This document shows positions 1 through 13,120 of a DNA stretch of 64,000 bases, piece by piece. The stretch's first letter is position 1, and every line of letters starts with the position of its first letter. Location: assembly GCA_013396915.1 (NCBI GenBank), contig VWZL01005205.1, positions 620,001 to 684,000 on the forward strand, in the 5' to 3' direction. The position numbers were made by a program, and so were the translations under genes. Under the pieces are notes generated by a model, which made no database searches, was not told where the DNA came from, and saw only the letters and a program-made list of their open reading frames with translations. The stretch is from Stercorarius parasiticus (lineage: Eukaryota > Chordata > Aves > Charadriiformes > Stercorariidae).

Positions 1-2811
1 GTAATAAGATCTCCCAGCTATGAGGTACTAAGTGACCTTGCTGGAATAGGAAAAAATAATGTTTTTTCAAGAAGTAGATTTATGGCCTGTTGAAAAGACT
101 CATCTCCTCCCTGCTCTTGCAAAGGCAGAACAATATAATTTTATGGGCTATCTTCTTGTTTGCAAATACATGAATTTAATACTTGAGTAAATGAGTGCTC
201 AGAGGGAAGGGGGCACTCCAGGAATGACACTGGAAGGACAGAGGATGGCACACATGAATTTGATAAAGGGTCAAAGCAGAACGTGGCTGAAACTGGCATC
301 ATGTTTTTTTAAGATCAGAGAGAACTACTGCACTGTGACGGTATTAAACTCATCAGGCAAATTGAGAGAGTGAGTTTGACCTTTTCTCCTGCTTAGTTAA
401 AAAACCTCTAAAGCCAACTTACCTTGAAAGTGACTGTGGAATTATGAGGATACACCAATCCATACCTGCCCTTTAGGGATTTCACTAAAATGCTGGCTGT
501 GCTGGTAGAGAGCTCAGCTGGGCTGTCCTCCCCAGGAACACCTTTGGGACAGCTCTCTCCCAGAGCTTTGGGAGAGAGCAGAGCTGCCGCGGCAGCCCGA
601 GGTGCTAATCTTAAAACTTATTCATCTACGGCCCTGTCTGGGGATGTCTGTGCTCCACGCTCATCTTCCTTGGGAGACAGCAGCTCCGCAGCAAGCTGCT
701 GGGTCAGTGCTCACCCGGGAAATGGGAGAGGTGGGTTTAGCTTCCCATGAAAATGGGGCTGGGAAGCAGCCCATGCTGCGCCCCATCATGCGGCTGCCCT
801 TCTGGCCTGGGTGGGGACTGGCACAGTGTGGCCACTAGCAGTGCCCGAGCTAGCTAGCTTAGATCTACCGCAGGTCCATTTACTGTGTTTCGTGGAGGGG
901 GTTTTAATATTTTTCCTAGTCGTTAGTGTGCCTGACTGTGCAATGCAAACGAGTGCCAAAGTTCGGTGTCCACAGCTGCATGTGCTGACCACACTGGTGC
1001 CCAGGTAGTGCCAGATCCACCCGGGTACTCTACAGAAATGCCGTGCTCTTAACACAGGCAGGGGGACTGTCCCAAGGGCTGGGCACTTCCATCTTCTGTT
1101 CTTCCAAACCCTTTCTCTGTTTCACCATAATATATTTTCATTGATGATGGTTTGATTTTTTTCCTGCTTGAGAGTGGAAGACTGACTACCACAGAAGGGA
1201 TGGGCTGCTGACAAATGCCTTAACGTCAACAACACTATTCTTATCAAGCAGTACTCCAGTGAACAATCAGAAACATCAGACAAGCAAAATATATTGCTGT
1301 AGTACCCTATTTCAAAGTTGCAGATAAAGTTCCGTGTTATTGGAGGACCTTAACAAGAAGTTATTTTTGTTAATTTGTTTTTTCTTTCCTGTAATAGAAG
1401 TCTTATGGATTCAACTGACAGACTGGCGGGACTGAACTGGGCTGTGGGTACCATTGCAAAAATATTTGTTCAGAGGTTCCCCTCCCAGCAAGTGAAATAG
1501 TTAAAGAAGCATATTTTTAATTTCTGTTGTTTGGTTGACTGGTTCAACAGCCTAAGAAAACAATTACAGCCGTAAAGACATGGGCACACTGTTGGATGCC
1601 GCAGCAGCGGAGCTGTTGGATATCCTGCCAAACAACGTGCTCTGCCCTGAGCCTCTGCTGATTTGGCTGCATGTGTCACTAATTTAGCTGAAAAAGTGGC
1701 ACTGGGTGTTATCAAGAATCATTCATTGCAATTTTCTCAGACATTTGTTGTTCATTTGGGATGAAGGTTTTAGAGATAAATTTAAGAGCTGTTCCTAGTT
1801 AAATTAAATTATTTAGGAAACCAGATAGTAATTGCTCTAGGACAGGCTGTACAAAGAATGAGGTGTTCATATCCATGCAGTGCTGGCTGCACAGTCACGG
1901 CACCCCGTCTTCGGCTTGACTAGTGAACTTTACTGGGGAACGTTTGAATTCCTGCCAGGGCTGGGCAAATTGTAGGTTTGAGTAAGTTGGGCTATTTCTA
2001 ATTGAAAAATTGGAAATATTTTGCAGCTTTGAATCAAATTACTTTCTCAGGGAAGAGCCAGAGACTCCTTGATGCTTTTTGATTTTCATTCAACATTTTT
2101 ATTTCCAAAAATATTTATGCTTATTTATGTTTTAAGAAAAGCAATACTAAAACAAAATAATTAATTCTCTTTGAACCATTCTGTTAAATAAATGTACTAA
2201 AATTTAGTTTTTAAGGCTAAAAGATTTAATCTGAAACCCCCTTGACCTCCAAATATTTTATTACAGACCAAATATTTCTTTTCATTGAACTTGAAGGGAT
2301 TTTTTTGTGATGCCTCATCTCACTGGAACATAAAGAAGTATGTTTAAAATGTTCCAAATAAATCTCAAAGGATTTTTTTTATAACTTAAACAACACTGTT
2401 TATCATGGTGCTATGAGACATAACATCTACTTTACAGATGAATGCTTCATCCAACATCTTATCCAATCTATTTTTCCTCAAAAATTCTGAGTTCGGGGTA
2501 TGAAGCTTAATGAAATGTGTGACTTCTCTTAGGTTTGTAAGAAGCGACAAGGTGCTTCCTGTCTGAGATGTCAGCTTTGATCTTCAGTGCGTTTGAACAG
2601 TATTTATCTGTAGTCCGATACTCCTGCCTTTGGGTGAGATTGTCACCCTGGGGTGAGCCAGTCACATCAAGGTTGTGTCAGAGCACAACTGTGCAGCTAC
2701 AATACTGATGGCTTCTGCTTGCCTTTTTGCCACCCAGACTCTGACAACTCTGAAGGGATGCACCAGTGCCAGATATCCTTCTTTTTGAGCTTCTGGATGG
2801 ATGATTTTGTT

Positions 2812-2862
2812 AATAAAGCTTGCTGTGCAACTCCGGAAGATTTTACCTCTGTGTCTGTGTTG
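2812..2862 (+). terminator. Candidate poly(A) signal with GU-rich downstream element
   Basis: AATAAA lies at 2812-2817 and is followed 30-45 bases later by a TG-rich run (CTGTGTCTGTGTTGTTG, about 2849-2865). This is the usual spacing of a vertebrate cleavage and polyadenylation site. It could end a plus-strand transcript that comes from left of the window, or be an alternative end of the miR-146a host RNA. AATAAA is common by chance in AT-rich DNA, so this is only a candidate. Confidence 0.3.
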
Positions 2863-2870
2863 TTGTATTA

Positions 2871-2897
2871 ATAAAATAAAATAAAATAAAAAAAAAA
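2871..2897. repeat. (ATAAA)n / poly(A) simple repeat
   Basis: Four tandem ATAAA units run into an uninterrupted run of A. It could be a simple microsatellite or the degraded A-rich tail of an old retroposon. No recognisable element body lies immediately upstream. Confidence 0.8.
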
Positions 2898-3187
2898 GAA
2901 GGAAATTTATAGCTTACATCTTTGAAATTCTCAAAGGCTTCCAGAAAAGTGCAAAATGTTATACTGTTATACTTCTTGGCTATAAATTTCAGTTTTTATT
3001 ACTAAGAATTCTGCTAGGTGTTAGGGCACATTCTGTCTATGTGTGTGGCCACTTCTGGTGCCAAAAGAAAACATAAAATATCCTATTTTTCAATATATAT
3101 GTCCTCAAGCCATTATTCTGCATCTGACCTACAGTCTGGGTAGAGTTGCTTTGGCTGCAGTGAAGGTTTCACTCTTCTGTTTTACAG

Positions 3188-3400
3188 CACCTGGAAGAAG
3201 GCCAGGCACTGGAGAGAGCAAACAGGAGTATGAGATACTACTGTGCGTCAGGACAGCCTTAAAATGAATGTCGTGTAATCTCAGCTTTGAGAACTGAATT
3301 CCATGGGTTGTAATTGAATCCGCTGTCAGACCCATGGGGCTCAGTTCTTCAGCTTGGATATTTCTGTCTTCACATACACGGGAGATCAAAGCAGCACTTG
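3188..3400 (+). ncRNA. Probable exon of the miR-146a host transcript (3' end not defined)
   Basis: A pyrimidine-rich tract ending in TTTACAG (AG at 3186-3187) makes a good splice acceptor about 100 bases upstream of the miR-146a mature sequence. In human, miR-146a is known to lie inside a downstream exon of the non-coding host gene MIR3142HG, so an acceptor at this spacing fits. The sequence up to the hairpin has no conserved open frame. I cannot see where the exon ends: no strong donor or poly(A) signal stands out directly after the hairpin, so 3400 is a placeholder. The call is inference from a motif plus known gene structure. Confidence 0.45.
3271..3371 (+). ncRNA. MIR146A: microRNA precursor miR-146a
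   Basis: The 22-nt 5p mature sequence occupies 3288-3309. It begins TGAGAACTGAATTCC and ends in ATGGGTT, the form I recognise as vertebrate miR-146a; the miR-146b type differs at the 3' end. The 3p arm is at about 3331-3352 (CCCATGGGG...TTCAG), and the arms pair as a long stem with small internal loops around a loop of about 20 nt (3310-3330). Three sequence marks of DROSHA/DGCR8 substrates are present: a basal UG at -14 (3274-3275), an apical UGU (3309-3311) and a CNNC element 16 nt past the 3p end (3368-3371). In other vertebrates miR-146a is induced by NF-kB and represses IRAK1 and TRAF6, damping Toll-like and IL-1 receptor signalling. No NF-kB promoter cluster is evident in the window. 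The locus appears intact. Confidence 0.96.
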
Positions 3401-6400
3401 ATCATTCGCTGACTCTTCTGGATGGTGATAGCAGCAAGTAGGAGAGAAAGAATAACTGATGTGAATCATTTTAACAGGGAAGTTTTTCACTGCAAAGGCC
3501 AGGCGCTCTCATGTTAAATACCTATATAGTGATTGTATCTTCTTAGCTGATAGGCTCTGTCTTGCTGCTCGCTGTTTAATTCACTCTGTTCTTTCCCCTC
3601 AGTTTTATCAAGGTTACATATAAATCCGTGAGATACTGTTCATTGAATGACGGTCCCCAAATATTGCAAAGTGGCGCAGTGCTCCTAACAGCACCTATGG
3701 TGAGCTACACTAGGCCAGAGACATCCTGGACTTCCCTGCTCTGAACACCAAGTTTGTTAACTGATAATCTGCTGTAACCTCCTCTGTCCAGTACTGCTGC
3801 TGTACAGTTATTCTTACTTTTGCTTTGTCTTATGCCAAACACCCATTTTCAGAAAAAAAAAAAAAGTCATTTGTGACTGTAAAGAATACGCATTTGCACC
3901 AGCCACCAGCATGCTTACATGAACACAGATTTGTTTTCCTGAAGATGGTAATGTGCTTCCAAAGTGTGTGAATTAGGGAGCTTCTAGAGTAATCAGTGAT
4001 GGCAATGTGTGTGCTCTTTGAAGGCTCGGCAGCACCAGCATCCCCTTATAGGGGGATTCATTCAAGTTACAGGATGATGTTTTATTTCTTGGAGGATCTA
4101 TGTTCAAATTTTTTGTTGAGGCATCAGGAAAATAATATTTGTGGTTTTTAAGCATGTAAAGAGTTATCATTACCAATGAGCTTTCTACCTCTTTCCTGCA
4201 GTAATCACACCTTCCTAAATTATATTTTTCCAGCTCATTAAAGTGGATCATGCACTGATCTTATCCCTGTGGTGCACTGCTCTTAAAAGCATAGAAATAT
4301 TAAAATCCCACAGGTGCAGGAGCAGCGCGTTCAGCTAAGTAGCTTAAAACTGTCATGTGCCTTTTATTCTGAAAATGTATTTACACTAAAAATAATCAGA
4401 TATAATCACTGTTGCCTGTGGATACAGATGTACCTTCGCAGTGATGTGCCTTTCATATAAATTTTTATTTTAGGGGTTGAAGAGTTTCTTGGTGGCTGTC
4501 TGAAATGTATCATGCTCACCAGTCTAGAGGCGAGTTCTTGGAGGAGCTCACCAGTTCCACCAGCTCCTGCTGCAGGAATATCCATTAAACAAGAGGGAGA
4601 AATGCACAAAGCAAAGGATGATATTGAAGCTTCTCTTTTTTTCATTTGGCTGAAGGCGCAAAACTTCATTCACTTCCTTCACTATGAAGCCCAGCCTCCA
4701 GGCAGTGATGCATCAGAGAAGATGATGTTTGTATGGTTCTAACCACACAAGGCCTCTGATGAAATCAAGATGGTTTTTGGTACAGGAGTCTTTGCAGTCC
4801 CATCTCTTTGAGGGCAGTCCTACAAAACGTGGTGTAAGTAATGCTTTTTTTTTTTTCTCAAATCTACAGTAAGTCGTGAACTAATAATAGCACTGCTGAT
4901 GTTATCTCAAATTAAGCTTAAGTAGTTAAAACATGATGGGGTGAACAAGTCACTATCATTTAAGTGAAGGAACAGATATAGGGCTGTCGTTACTCTGATA
5001 ATGGCTCGTGCCTGCGATTGTACTCGCAGGAAGGGCGAGGGGGTTCCTGTGGTGGGTCTGAGCCATGTGTGTGGACCCCTAGAGTGGGGTTCCTCACTCC
5101 CTGCAAATTCACACACCAGATTACTGCACCTCCAGTGCACTGCAAATGGGATATCACTACCAAATAGTTGGTAGATACGTCTGCATGGCACTGAACCTCC
5201 CCAAGTGCCACAGACTGCCTGTGCCTAGATGAAAGTCATGAAACTTCTGTCCAGCTCTTGAGCTCCAGTTCTCCATGAACACTGGGCTTGCATGTAGGAA
5301 AACAGTTGCACAGCCCATATGTAATGAAAAAGTATTTGGTATTTGTGTCCTGAGCAAGTGTATGTTCTGATCATAGCTGTCCATGTGAAAAATAGTAAAG
5401 GAAAAAGCTATTCCCAGAGTTTGTTATTCTCAACCCTTTTTTCTCTCAAAGCTGCCTAGGTGTTTTCTGTGCTCTACAACTGATGCTTGGTGAGAGAGAA
5501 CAGGTTAAAATGATTAGACACAGAGCTATTTTGAAAGCAGAAGCAAGCCTGCCTTTCAGCCCCGTGGTGACCAACCATTCAGTGTATTCTTCCTTTGCTA
5601 CAGGCTACTGTAGTTACTTTCAAACCTTGCTTGCCCTGGATGACAAGGCATCTTCCTTCTGGATATTTTTAGGATCTTTAAACAAGACAAGTTTTCAAGG
5701 CCCAGACTGTCCTACTGACAGTGCTGTATCTTTCCAGCAGAACAGAAAGTATTTTTAGCATGCGGTTTCAAACCAATGTACCTTCTGTCTGTCTAATTAT
5801 GCTGCCTTGCAGTGTACACGTTTATTCTACTTCACTGTAACCAGGGCAGTCCTCAGGATGCCCCAGCCTGCAGCTCACACCCCAGCCAGCCTGCACGGGG
5901 ATACGTGCCTCTAGGCACACCAAAGTAACGCAGAGTCACAGTGCCAAAGGTAAAGCAACTCAGTGACTCATTTCCTGACGCTCTGTCAGATGTACGATGT
6001 GTTATGTGTATTAATTGATACAAGTCCTTACCGAATTCACCAGCTTTGTGCACAAGCGCCAGAAATGAAAGCATTGCAACTCTGATGACTGCATTTTTTC
6101 ATCTTCTCCTGTTCCCTGACTTACAAAACTGATCTCTTTAACCCAGTCCTCTAAATGTTTCATTTCAGACTGAAATTCTGATTTTTCATATTACTTTTTT
6201 TTCCTCTTCGCGGAATCATTCAGGTGAATTCAGATATATTTGTTAGTGCTGCTATAGATTTGAAACTTGCTTCTGGGGCAAGTAAAGCATTTGCTAAAAA
6301 GATACACCCTCTTTCTAGCTTTTTCAAGCTGATCTATGACACCTCCTGGTGCTCATTCACAGATCTTACTCTGTTTATTTTGTTCTGAATAAATCAACGG

Positions 6401-9400
6401 GCTGAATCCCCCTGGCACAGCTCTGTCAGACCAGCAAGGCTGCCTACATTTTGCAGGTGAATAAACTGAGAGTCCAAACACTTAAAATGGAGAAGGAGCC
6501 CTGAATTCTGTTGCATGCTTGTTGCTCTTCACTTGTGGCTTTCTGCTTACTATTCACAACAAACACACGAGGACAAACTCCTACACCCTTCGTCTTCTGG
6601 TATCAGCGCGCCGCAGAGTCACCCACTGCCTCTGTTTGTGCAGTTTGCTGCCTCCCCTTCCCTTGGCTGACATTCTGTCCACACTTTTTGGTCCTTGATC
6701 CCTCACTGCCTCTCTTGGGGCATCTCTCTTGTGGTTTTTTGGCTTTTCTCCTTTTCTCTCCTGTAGATTGTGGGATTGGGGTTTTTTTTTCTTTTTCTNT
6801 TTTTGTAGCTCATCCCCCAGGATTCTTTTCTCCCTGCTTCAAGATAGTGCTTGAGTCTGGTGAAAAAAAGCAAACTTTGTGAGTGCTGGAGGGGCTTGTG
6901 CACTACTTCAAAGGCAGAATGGAAACCAATGGTAAAGCAACACAGAGAGGGGAGTGGACAGAGGCAGAGAGAGGAGCTGCTGCATCGTAACAGGTCCGTA
7001 GGTGTTTGCATGTTTTGCATTGCAAGTAAGGTGAGAAAACTGCCCTGTGGCATTAAGCACTGCTCCCTTTTGCTGCCCCGCACCCATCATCTTCTCCCTA
7101 AGCCTCTGCATTTCTTCTTTATACTGTGTGTGCCTTGTCCAGTGGATGCTGATGAGGGGCGTTAGTGCAGGCTGCAGACAGGCGTTTATTCTCAGCAAAT
7201 GATCCTAGGCCTTTTCAAACGAGTGGCTGCGCATTGCACACTCCTCTAGAGATGGCTCTGCGCTTGCCGCCCTTTGGTACCCCAAGACAGGATAGCTGTT
7301 GCCGACTGTGGCTCATCTTTTTGGCTAGCATCTCTTTTTGCTTCCAGGAAAATGATGAGTTTATGTCAGGTTCAGTAATCCTGGTGTCTACACAGCTGAG
7401 AGAAATAGCACTTTAATGTGAGTGTGAGTGTGCATGTGTATATATGGAAACTACAGCTTTGACAAGCCTCTCATCTGCCTTGGAAAAGAAACAGCAGGGC
7501 TTAAAAGCTATGGAGTCACAATATGCTGAGTAAGGTCACTAGTTTTCAGTGACTCACAATCTGTTTTTCTGGCAGCCCAACCATACAGCAGGTTGTGCTT
7601 TTTTTATCTTCTGTTTCTTTCCTTTGAAAGAATTATACATCAGAAAAGTTAATACCTAAAGATGCCCTGGAAGTTCTGTCCCTTCGACAGGATACATGCA
7701 CTCAAATATAGAAATATCTATTCACTGGCATCCCTCACTCACTCTACTGTAATAACCTATTTCTGCACTGGCAAAGAGACACTTTTTAAATTTACATTAA
7801 GTTAAAGTTATTATGAAAGATATTTGCAAGGTTGTGTCTCTGTTAGTCATCCTTACTTTCTGTTTTCTGACCGCTCACTGCCGACCTGAAGAGGAGTGCT
7901 GGGCAAAGCCACCTGAAGCTGGCCATGCCATTGTCTCACTGAGGCACTGAGATGTTTCTGGCTGCCATTAAGTATCTAATTTCTAAAATGAGGGACTTTT
8001 TCATTTTTTTTTCTTTTCTGTGCCAAAGATAGGGCTTACACTGTCTCAGCATTTAAGGATAATATAATCAAAGAATGTAATTTGTTAGAAGAACCTGCAA
8101 AGATAGGATTGTTTTACTTTCATTTTTCTCAGTTTTTAAAAGCTTTTTTTCTGAATTTCCCCTTTTGTTTTCCTCTCTTGTTCTTTTACCCCCACAAAAA
8201 ATTTGTTGTCTACTATGTGTTGAAAAAAAACATATATTTTGGAACAAACAAACCTACAGTCATTGAGAAAGGCAGCTGTTTCATTTAGAGACATGAAGGA
8301 AATTGTTAAATCAGATTTGAAATAAAAATACACCGCCCAGAAGATTTGTCTGCGTTGATCAGTATCTGTTGCTTGCCTGTAAACCTTGAACTCTGCTGCT
8401 GTGCAAGTGATGGCAGAGCACCACAAGCCTTCATGCATCACCACAGAAGTATCAGGCAGCCCTTCCACCGCACCATGGAAGTCTCTCTTAGAAGCAGGTC
8501 ATAGATAAATGAACCAATTTGTATAAGAATAATCATCACTGGGATGATTCTTTCAGATTCATAATAGTGTATTAAATAATGATCGTTAATTTGTTGTTTA
8601 GGAAAAAAACCTAACTCAGCCAAGCATTTCCACTTTCTATAGATAGCAATTCAATTACTATTGTGCTGGAGTTAAATCTCTTCGTATTCCTGTGAGAAAT
8701 TTTATTCTTTATTTATTCTCATTTTATAGACTGGGACACAGGGACATATTTGGCTGAGAACATAAAATGAATCTATTTGAAGTTTTCTAGGAATTTTGCC
8801 ATAGTTAATATCACTGGTTGAAAGGCTTGAGTATAAAGGAGGCTGTCAGTGTTTTCCGTAGCCTAGCCCGCTCTGAACAGATGCCCACCGTGCAGAAATG
8901 CCCATTTTCTGCTTGCACGGTTGCTCAGAAAGTTGCTCTGCCTGTTCCTGCCAGGGAGGGATCTTACAGGAGAGGAAAATGCCTCCTGATGCCCACGAAT
9001 CACCAAACACCATCGGAGGCAGGATCACCTAAATCACAGCCCCACTTCAAAAGCCTCCTGCTAACATTTCACAGTTTCACTTGTTTTTTACGTTTCCTCC
9101 TTTCTGTGTTTTCTAGTGCAAGCTCAGGCAAGAGAGAGGTTTTTCCTGGATAGAGAAATCTGCAGCTCTCATGGCATTTTTAGGTGCGTTGCTGTCAATC
9201 AACTGGTTCATGCAGAAAGCCCTCCAGAGCAGACCCAAGGCCACAGCACATCCTTCAGTGCCTGGGCACTTGCACCATGGTAGGGGATTAGCAGTGGAAA
9301 TTTTTGTCTTTTACAGCGTGAAAACAAAGCTCTTCTCCTGACTGAGATCTCACACAGCGCTGACAGCATTTGCTGGGGTGCTGCCAAATAACAAAGGGCA

Positions 9401-12400
9401 ATATTTTCTTTAAAAAGCAGAAAGCATATTAAAAGTTTCTATGCTGTGTTTGTGAAAATCTTGGAGTCAGTTGATTAGGAGCTTTAAGTTGGTCAGACTG
9501 CTTCCAGCTTCTCCACTTCACCCTCATTTCTGGGTGATACTGCAGCTGCTCTGATGAAAAACAGTTATTTAAAAATTTGCTTGTAGCTATGGCAACCTTC
9601 ATGCACTGTATTTCAATTGAAACTCTAAAACAGCAGCAGAAGTTTCTTAATAGGATATTTATGAAGATTTTAGTTTTTGTACATTTTAAAATGGAAATAT
9701 TCCATTTTTAAAGGGGGGTTATCAAAATCTCATTAATTTTGTAACTGCTGTTCTTTTTTTTTATTTTTTTATTGTTGTTTAAGATTCCTCTGGTTTCTTT
9801 AACTCTTGAGAGCCTAAGAGCTGGGACATTTTCCAAATGCCTGCTCCTCCTACCTGTGCCTGGCCTCCTGCTCTCTCTAGCAGATGGCCGGTTTTGTAGT
9901 GGCACGGGGGAGGGACAGGGCAACCAGTTGTGTTGGGCTGGAGCATTGCCAGGGAACTCAGACTTTTACCTTCCCGCAGTAAATAACCCAGGTGGTTTAT
10001 TTAGCCCTTTGCCCACACATTTGCCAGGTGTCTGCCTGCTCTGAGAAGCAAATAGAGGTGCTTGCAATTGGATTATTTCGTACCTCAATGATATTTCAAT
10101 ATTTCTTCTGAGAGGTACAAACTTTCAGGGCATACTGTTTGTCTAGGTACAGCCACAGTAGGTTTTAATCTCACAGACAGCTCAGTGTGCTAGCTGCACC
10201 TCGGAAGGGTTAAATTTGCAAAGCTGCTATTTTTCTTTTGTTTTCTTCCCTCTTCTTTTTCTCTGTGCATTCACACCTTCAAAATCATGAGGACAAAATT
10301 AAGGAAACCTTGCTGAGATATACACTCTGCTGCCCTAAACCCCCTCGAGCTGTGATGATATGTTCTGGTGCCTCCGGAGTATGGATTAGGTCTAATTAAT
10401 AATGTTTCTTGATCAATGGTTTTGACACAAACACATCGAAGGGATTTACGTCATTGCAGCTGAAACAGCAAGGGCTTTTTGCTAGGTAGCTCCCAGCGCT
10501 GCGGCGCAGAAGTTTGCTCTTTCTGATGGAGTTTTTGGCCTCCAGCTGCTGTAGGTGTGTGACTGTCTCGTCACCCTTGGGTTTGGTTTTTTTTTGCTGG
10601 GGCAGGTTTGAAGCTGCTGGTTTGCACTGGAAGATGCCTGTGGTGTGGACAGGCACAATCCTCAGCTAGCACAGGTTGTTATAACTGAGCATTGGCACCT
10701 TTTATCTGTACCAACAGGATTATTCCTGACCTATATGGCGAAATGTTCGTTTTTGGAAATGCCTCACAATAGGTTATAATGAGCCAGCTGAGGAGGTATT
10801 ATCAAGGTAATCAAAGAAGATTTTTGTGTTTCTTTATTCTAATCTGTAGAAAAAAAAGAGTTGCATTGATCACATTTCTCACATCACATCTAAGAGAAAA
10901 CATGCAAGGGATGTGAAATATTCAACGCCCTCTGGCCGTCCCATTCTGAGTTTCAGATGGCTGACATTGTCTCCAGCCCCCTCTCAGCACAATGGACATT
11001 CCAGTGTCTAATCTGTATGCCACACCTATTGCTGCGATCAGACGAAACGAGACCAGGACACAGAAGTATATACACCTATTAGACAGGCAGGGCTCTAGAT
11101 GGGGAATTGCACTACTGCAAAAGAGATTAAATTAAATGATGGAACTTTGCAGTCCACTGACTGCGCTAAACCAACTACACTTTGTTCAGGGTTGTAAAGC
11201 TCTAATGGAGATTGGAAAAGCTGCAAAAAAGGTCTGGAATTACATCTGTATTGGAATGGGAAATTTCTGGTTCAGTAAGAAATGAGAAGGATCAAAGAAA
11301 ATAAGGCTGGGTGGGATCTTAAGAAATCCTCTAGTCTAGACCATGCAATGTGCTGAGAGGCATTCATAGACATCAAGGAGATGCAGGGCTTGGGCTCAGG
11401 GCTGGATCTAGGCTTCAGCAGTTCTATGTTGTAAAATTTCCCTATCACAGTACAACCACATATCAAAGGATTTGCACAGCCCTGCATGCCTTTGGCATGG
11501 AGGTGAACACGCAGGAATGAGGAGAGCTAAGGTGTGTCTGTCCTTTGCTGAGTACCAGTGAGGTCTTTTATACACCAGCGCAGCATGAAAGAGGCTGGAG
11601 GTACAGGGCTGCAGAGACATCATCCAGTCATGTCTGTCCTCTCTTCCACTGGATCTTATGCAGGGAATGACTTGGTCAGCCTGAAGGTTAAAGCTCTTCT
11701 GCCTTTTTTAGAAAGTGCCATGTGCGGCATGCAGACACGCAGGGCTTCACTGCATTGCCATCCGTATGCTGTGGATACGTCAGGATCAATGCCAAACTGC
11801 GGATTAAAATACCGCACCATCTACTTTGGGACACTGTACTGAGGCAGTTGTACCATAAGCCAAATCTTTCTGACTTAAGAAAAAATACTATCTTCAGTTT
11901 GCATAGGGGCAGTCAAGAAGCTGTGTTAGAAGCTATAGCATACCTTGTTATGTTTTCCTGGTTTGTTTGTTGGTTTTAAAGTCAAATTGGCTTCTTTCAG
12001 CAGTTGGAGAAACTGAACACAATTAGAAGGCCAAAGACGGGGAATGACGCTGGGATAACTTGCTTCAGTAGCATTTGTGCCCTATATAATTTTACTTGCA
12101 GCTGGCGATCCACCTTTGCTTACATTTCATCTTAATGGGAATTCTCCCAGTCACTTTTTGTGACGAGAAGATGTAGATAGATCTAATTCTTTTCAGCAAT
12201 TCAGTGCTTTTAGCTGCAAAACTATAATGGAATGAAAAATGCAATTTGGAAAGGAACCAACAATGTTTGTTTTGTTCTGTAGTTTCCCACTGAAAAAAAG
12301 GACTTTTTTTTTCCCCTGCTACTCAAAACACAGAAACAAATTCTAACAACAGCTGACAATTGGAAGGAATTAACAAAGTAAATACATGAGCTACACCTTA

Positions 12401-13120
12401 TGAAAACTGTTTTCAGAAACTGTATGCAGGAACCGCTGAATCACTGCACCTCCTCATTGCTCAGCAGGTCCTGCTGCTCTGCCGGAGCCGCTCATGGCCG
12501 CTTGCGTCGCTCAGATCTGCTGCACCGATGGCCTGGTGGAGCTGCCAGGACAAGCATATCTTACATTGCAACAAATGTACAAATATTTGTAGAAGCCTTT
12601 AAAAATCTGTCTGTTACCCATCTGGCTTCCTTGTTTCTGATATAATGCGATGATTCCATCATATCTAGTCCTTCTCTAATTTAATAGATTAAGAGTTTTG
12701 AGACCCACTACTCTCCATCATTTCATAGGAGCTAAATCTGCTGTGTTGGCAACTTTGAAATTCATCTCTGTAATTTTCTTAGCATTCAAAGTCTCATTAC
12801 TCCATCCTGGGTAGACACATGGCAAGCTCTGGCCCCATGTTTCTACTCTTTGATTTTACTTTCCTTCAGGGATTTTTCTCTTTGCCCTTACCCTTGCAGC
12901 TCACATCCACAGGAAAAAAAAAAAAAAAAGTGCTATGAACTTCAGGGTAAATAAAACCATCTCGGATGAAATGTTTTTGAGGTCCAAGAAATCTTGTAGT
13001 AAAGCCTAATTTTCCGATGCAAACTCCTCAAAATTGGCTGAGAAACTGAAAAACGTGTGTATTTATTTGAGCAGAACAAATATTTATAGGTGCCTTCTGA
13101 GCTCTGTCTGCTACCATCTG
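3401..13120. other. Non-coding intergenic stretch
   Basis: No coding exon of a family I know, no recognisable interspersed repeat and no RNA gene is visible. It holds short homopolymer runs (A-runs near 3852, T-runs near 4846, 6782 and 9754) and one undetermined base at 6799. Plus-strand AATAAA motifs occur at about 6386 and 6462 and could serve as ends of the miR-146a host RNA, but nothing marks them out. Open frames of up to about 125 codons on both strands overlap each other and show no family resemblance. Confidence 0.55.

Larger units (their letters stand above)
1..3187. other. Non-coding flank upstream of the miR-146a exon
   Basis: I recognise no coding exon here. The DNA is mostly AT-rich (for example 1980-2400) with short open frames that look like chance. 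If the locus is organised as in mammals, where miR-146a sits in a downstream exon of a long non-coding host RNA, part of this stretch would be the host intron; its promoter is not obvious and may lie left of the window. The stretch contains a candidate plus-strand poly(A) signal and an (ATAAA)n tract, listed separately. Confidence 0.5.

Noticed and set aside
3129..3389. 86-codon minus-strand open frame over miR-146a
   Set aside because: It is the antisense shadow of the miRNA hairpin, with no coding evidence.
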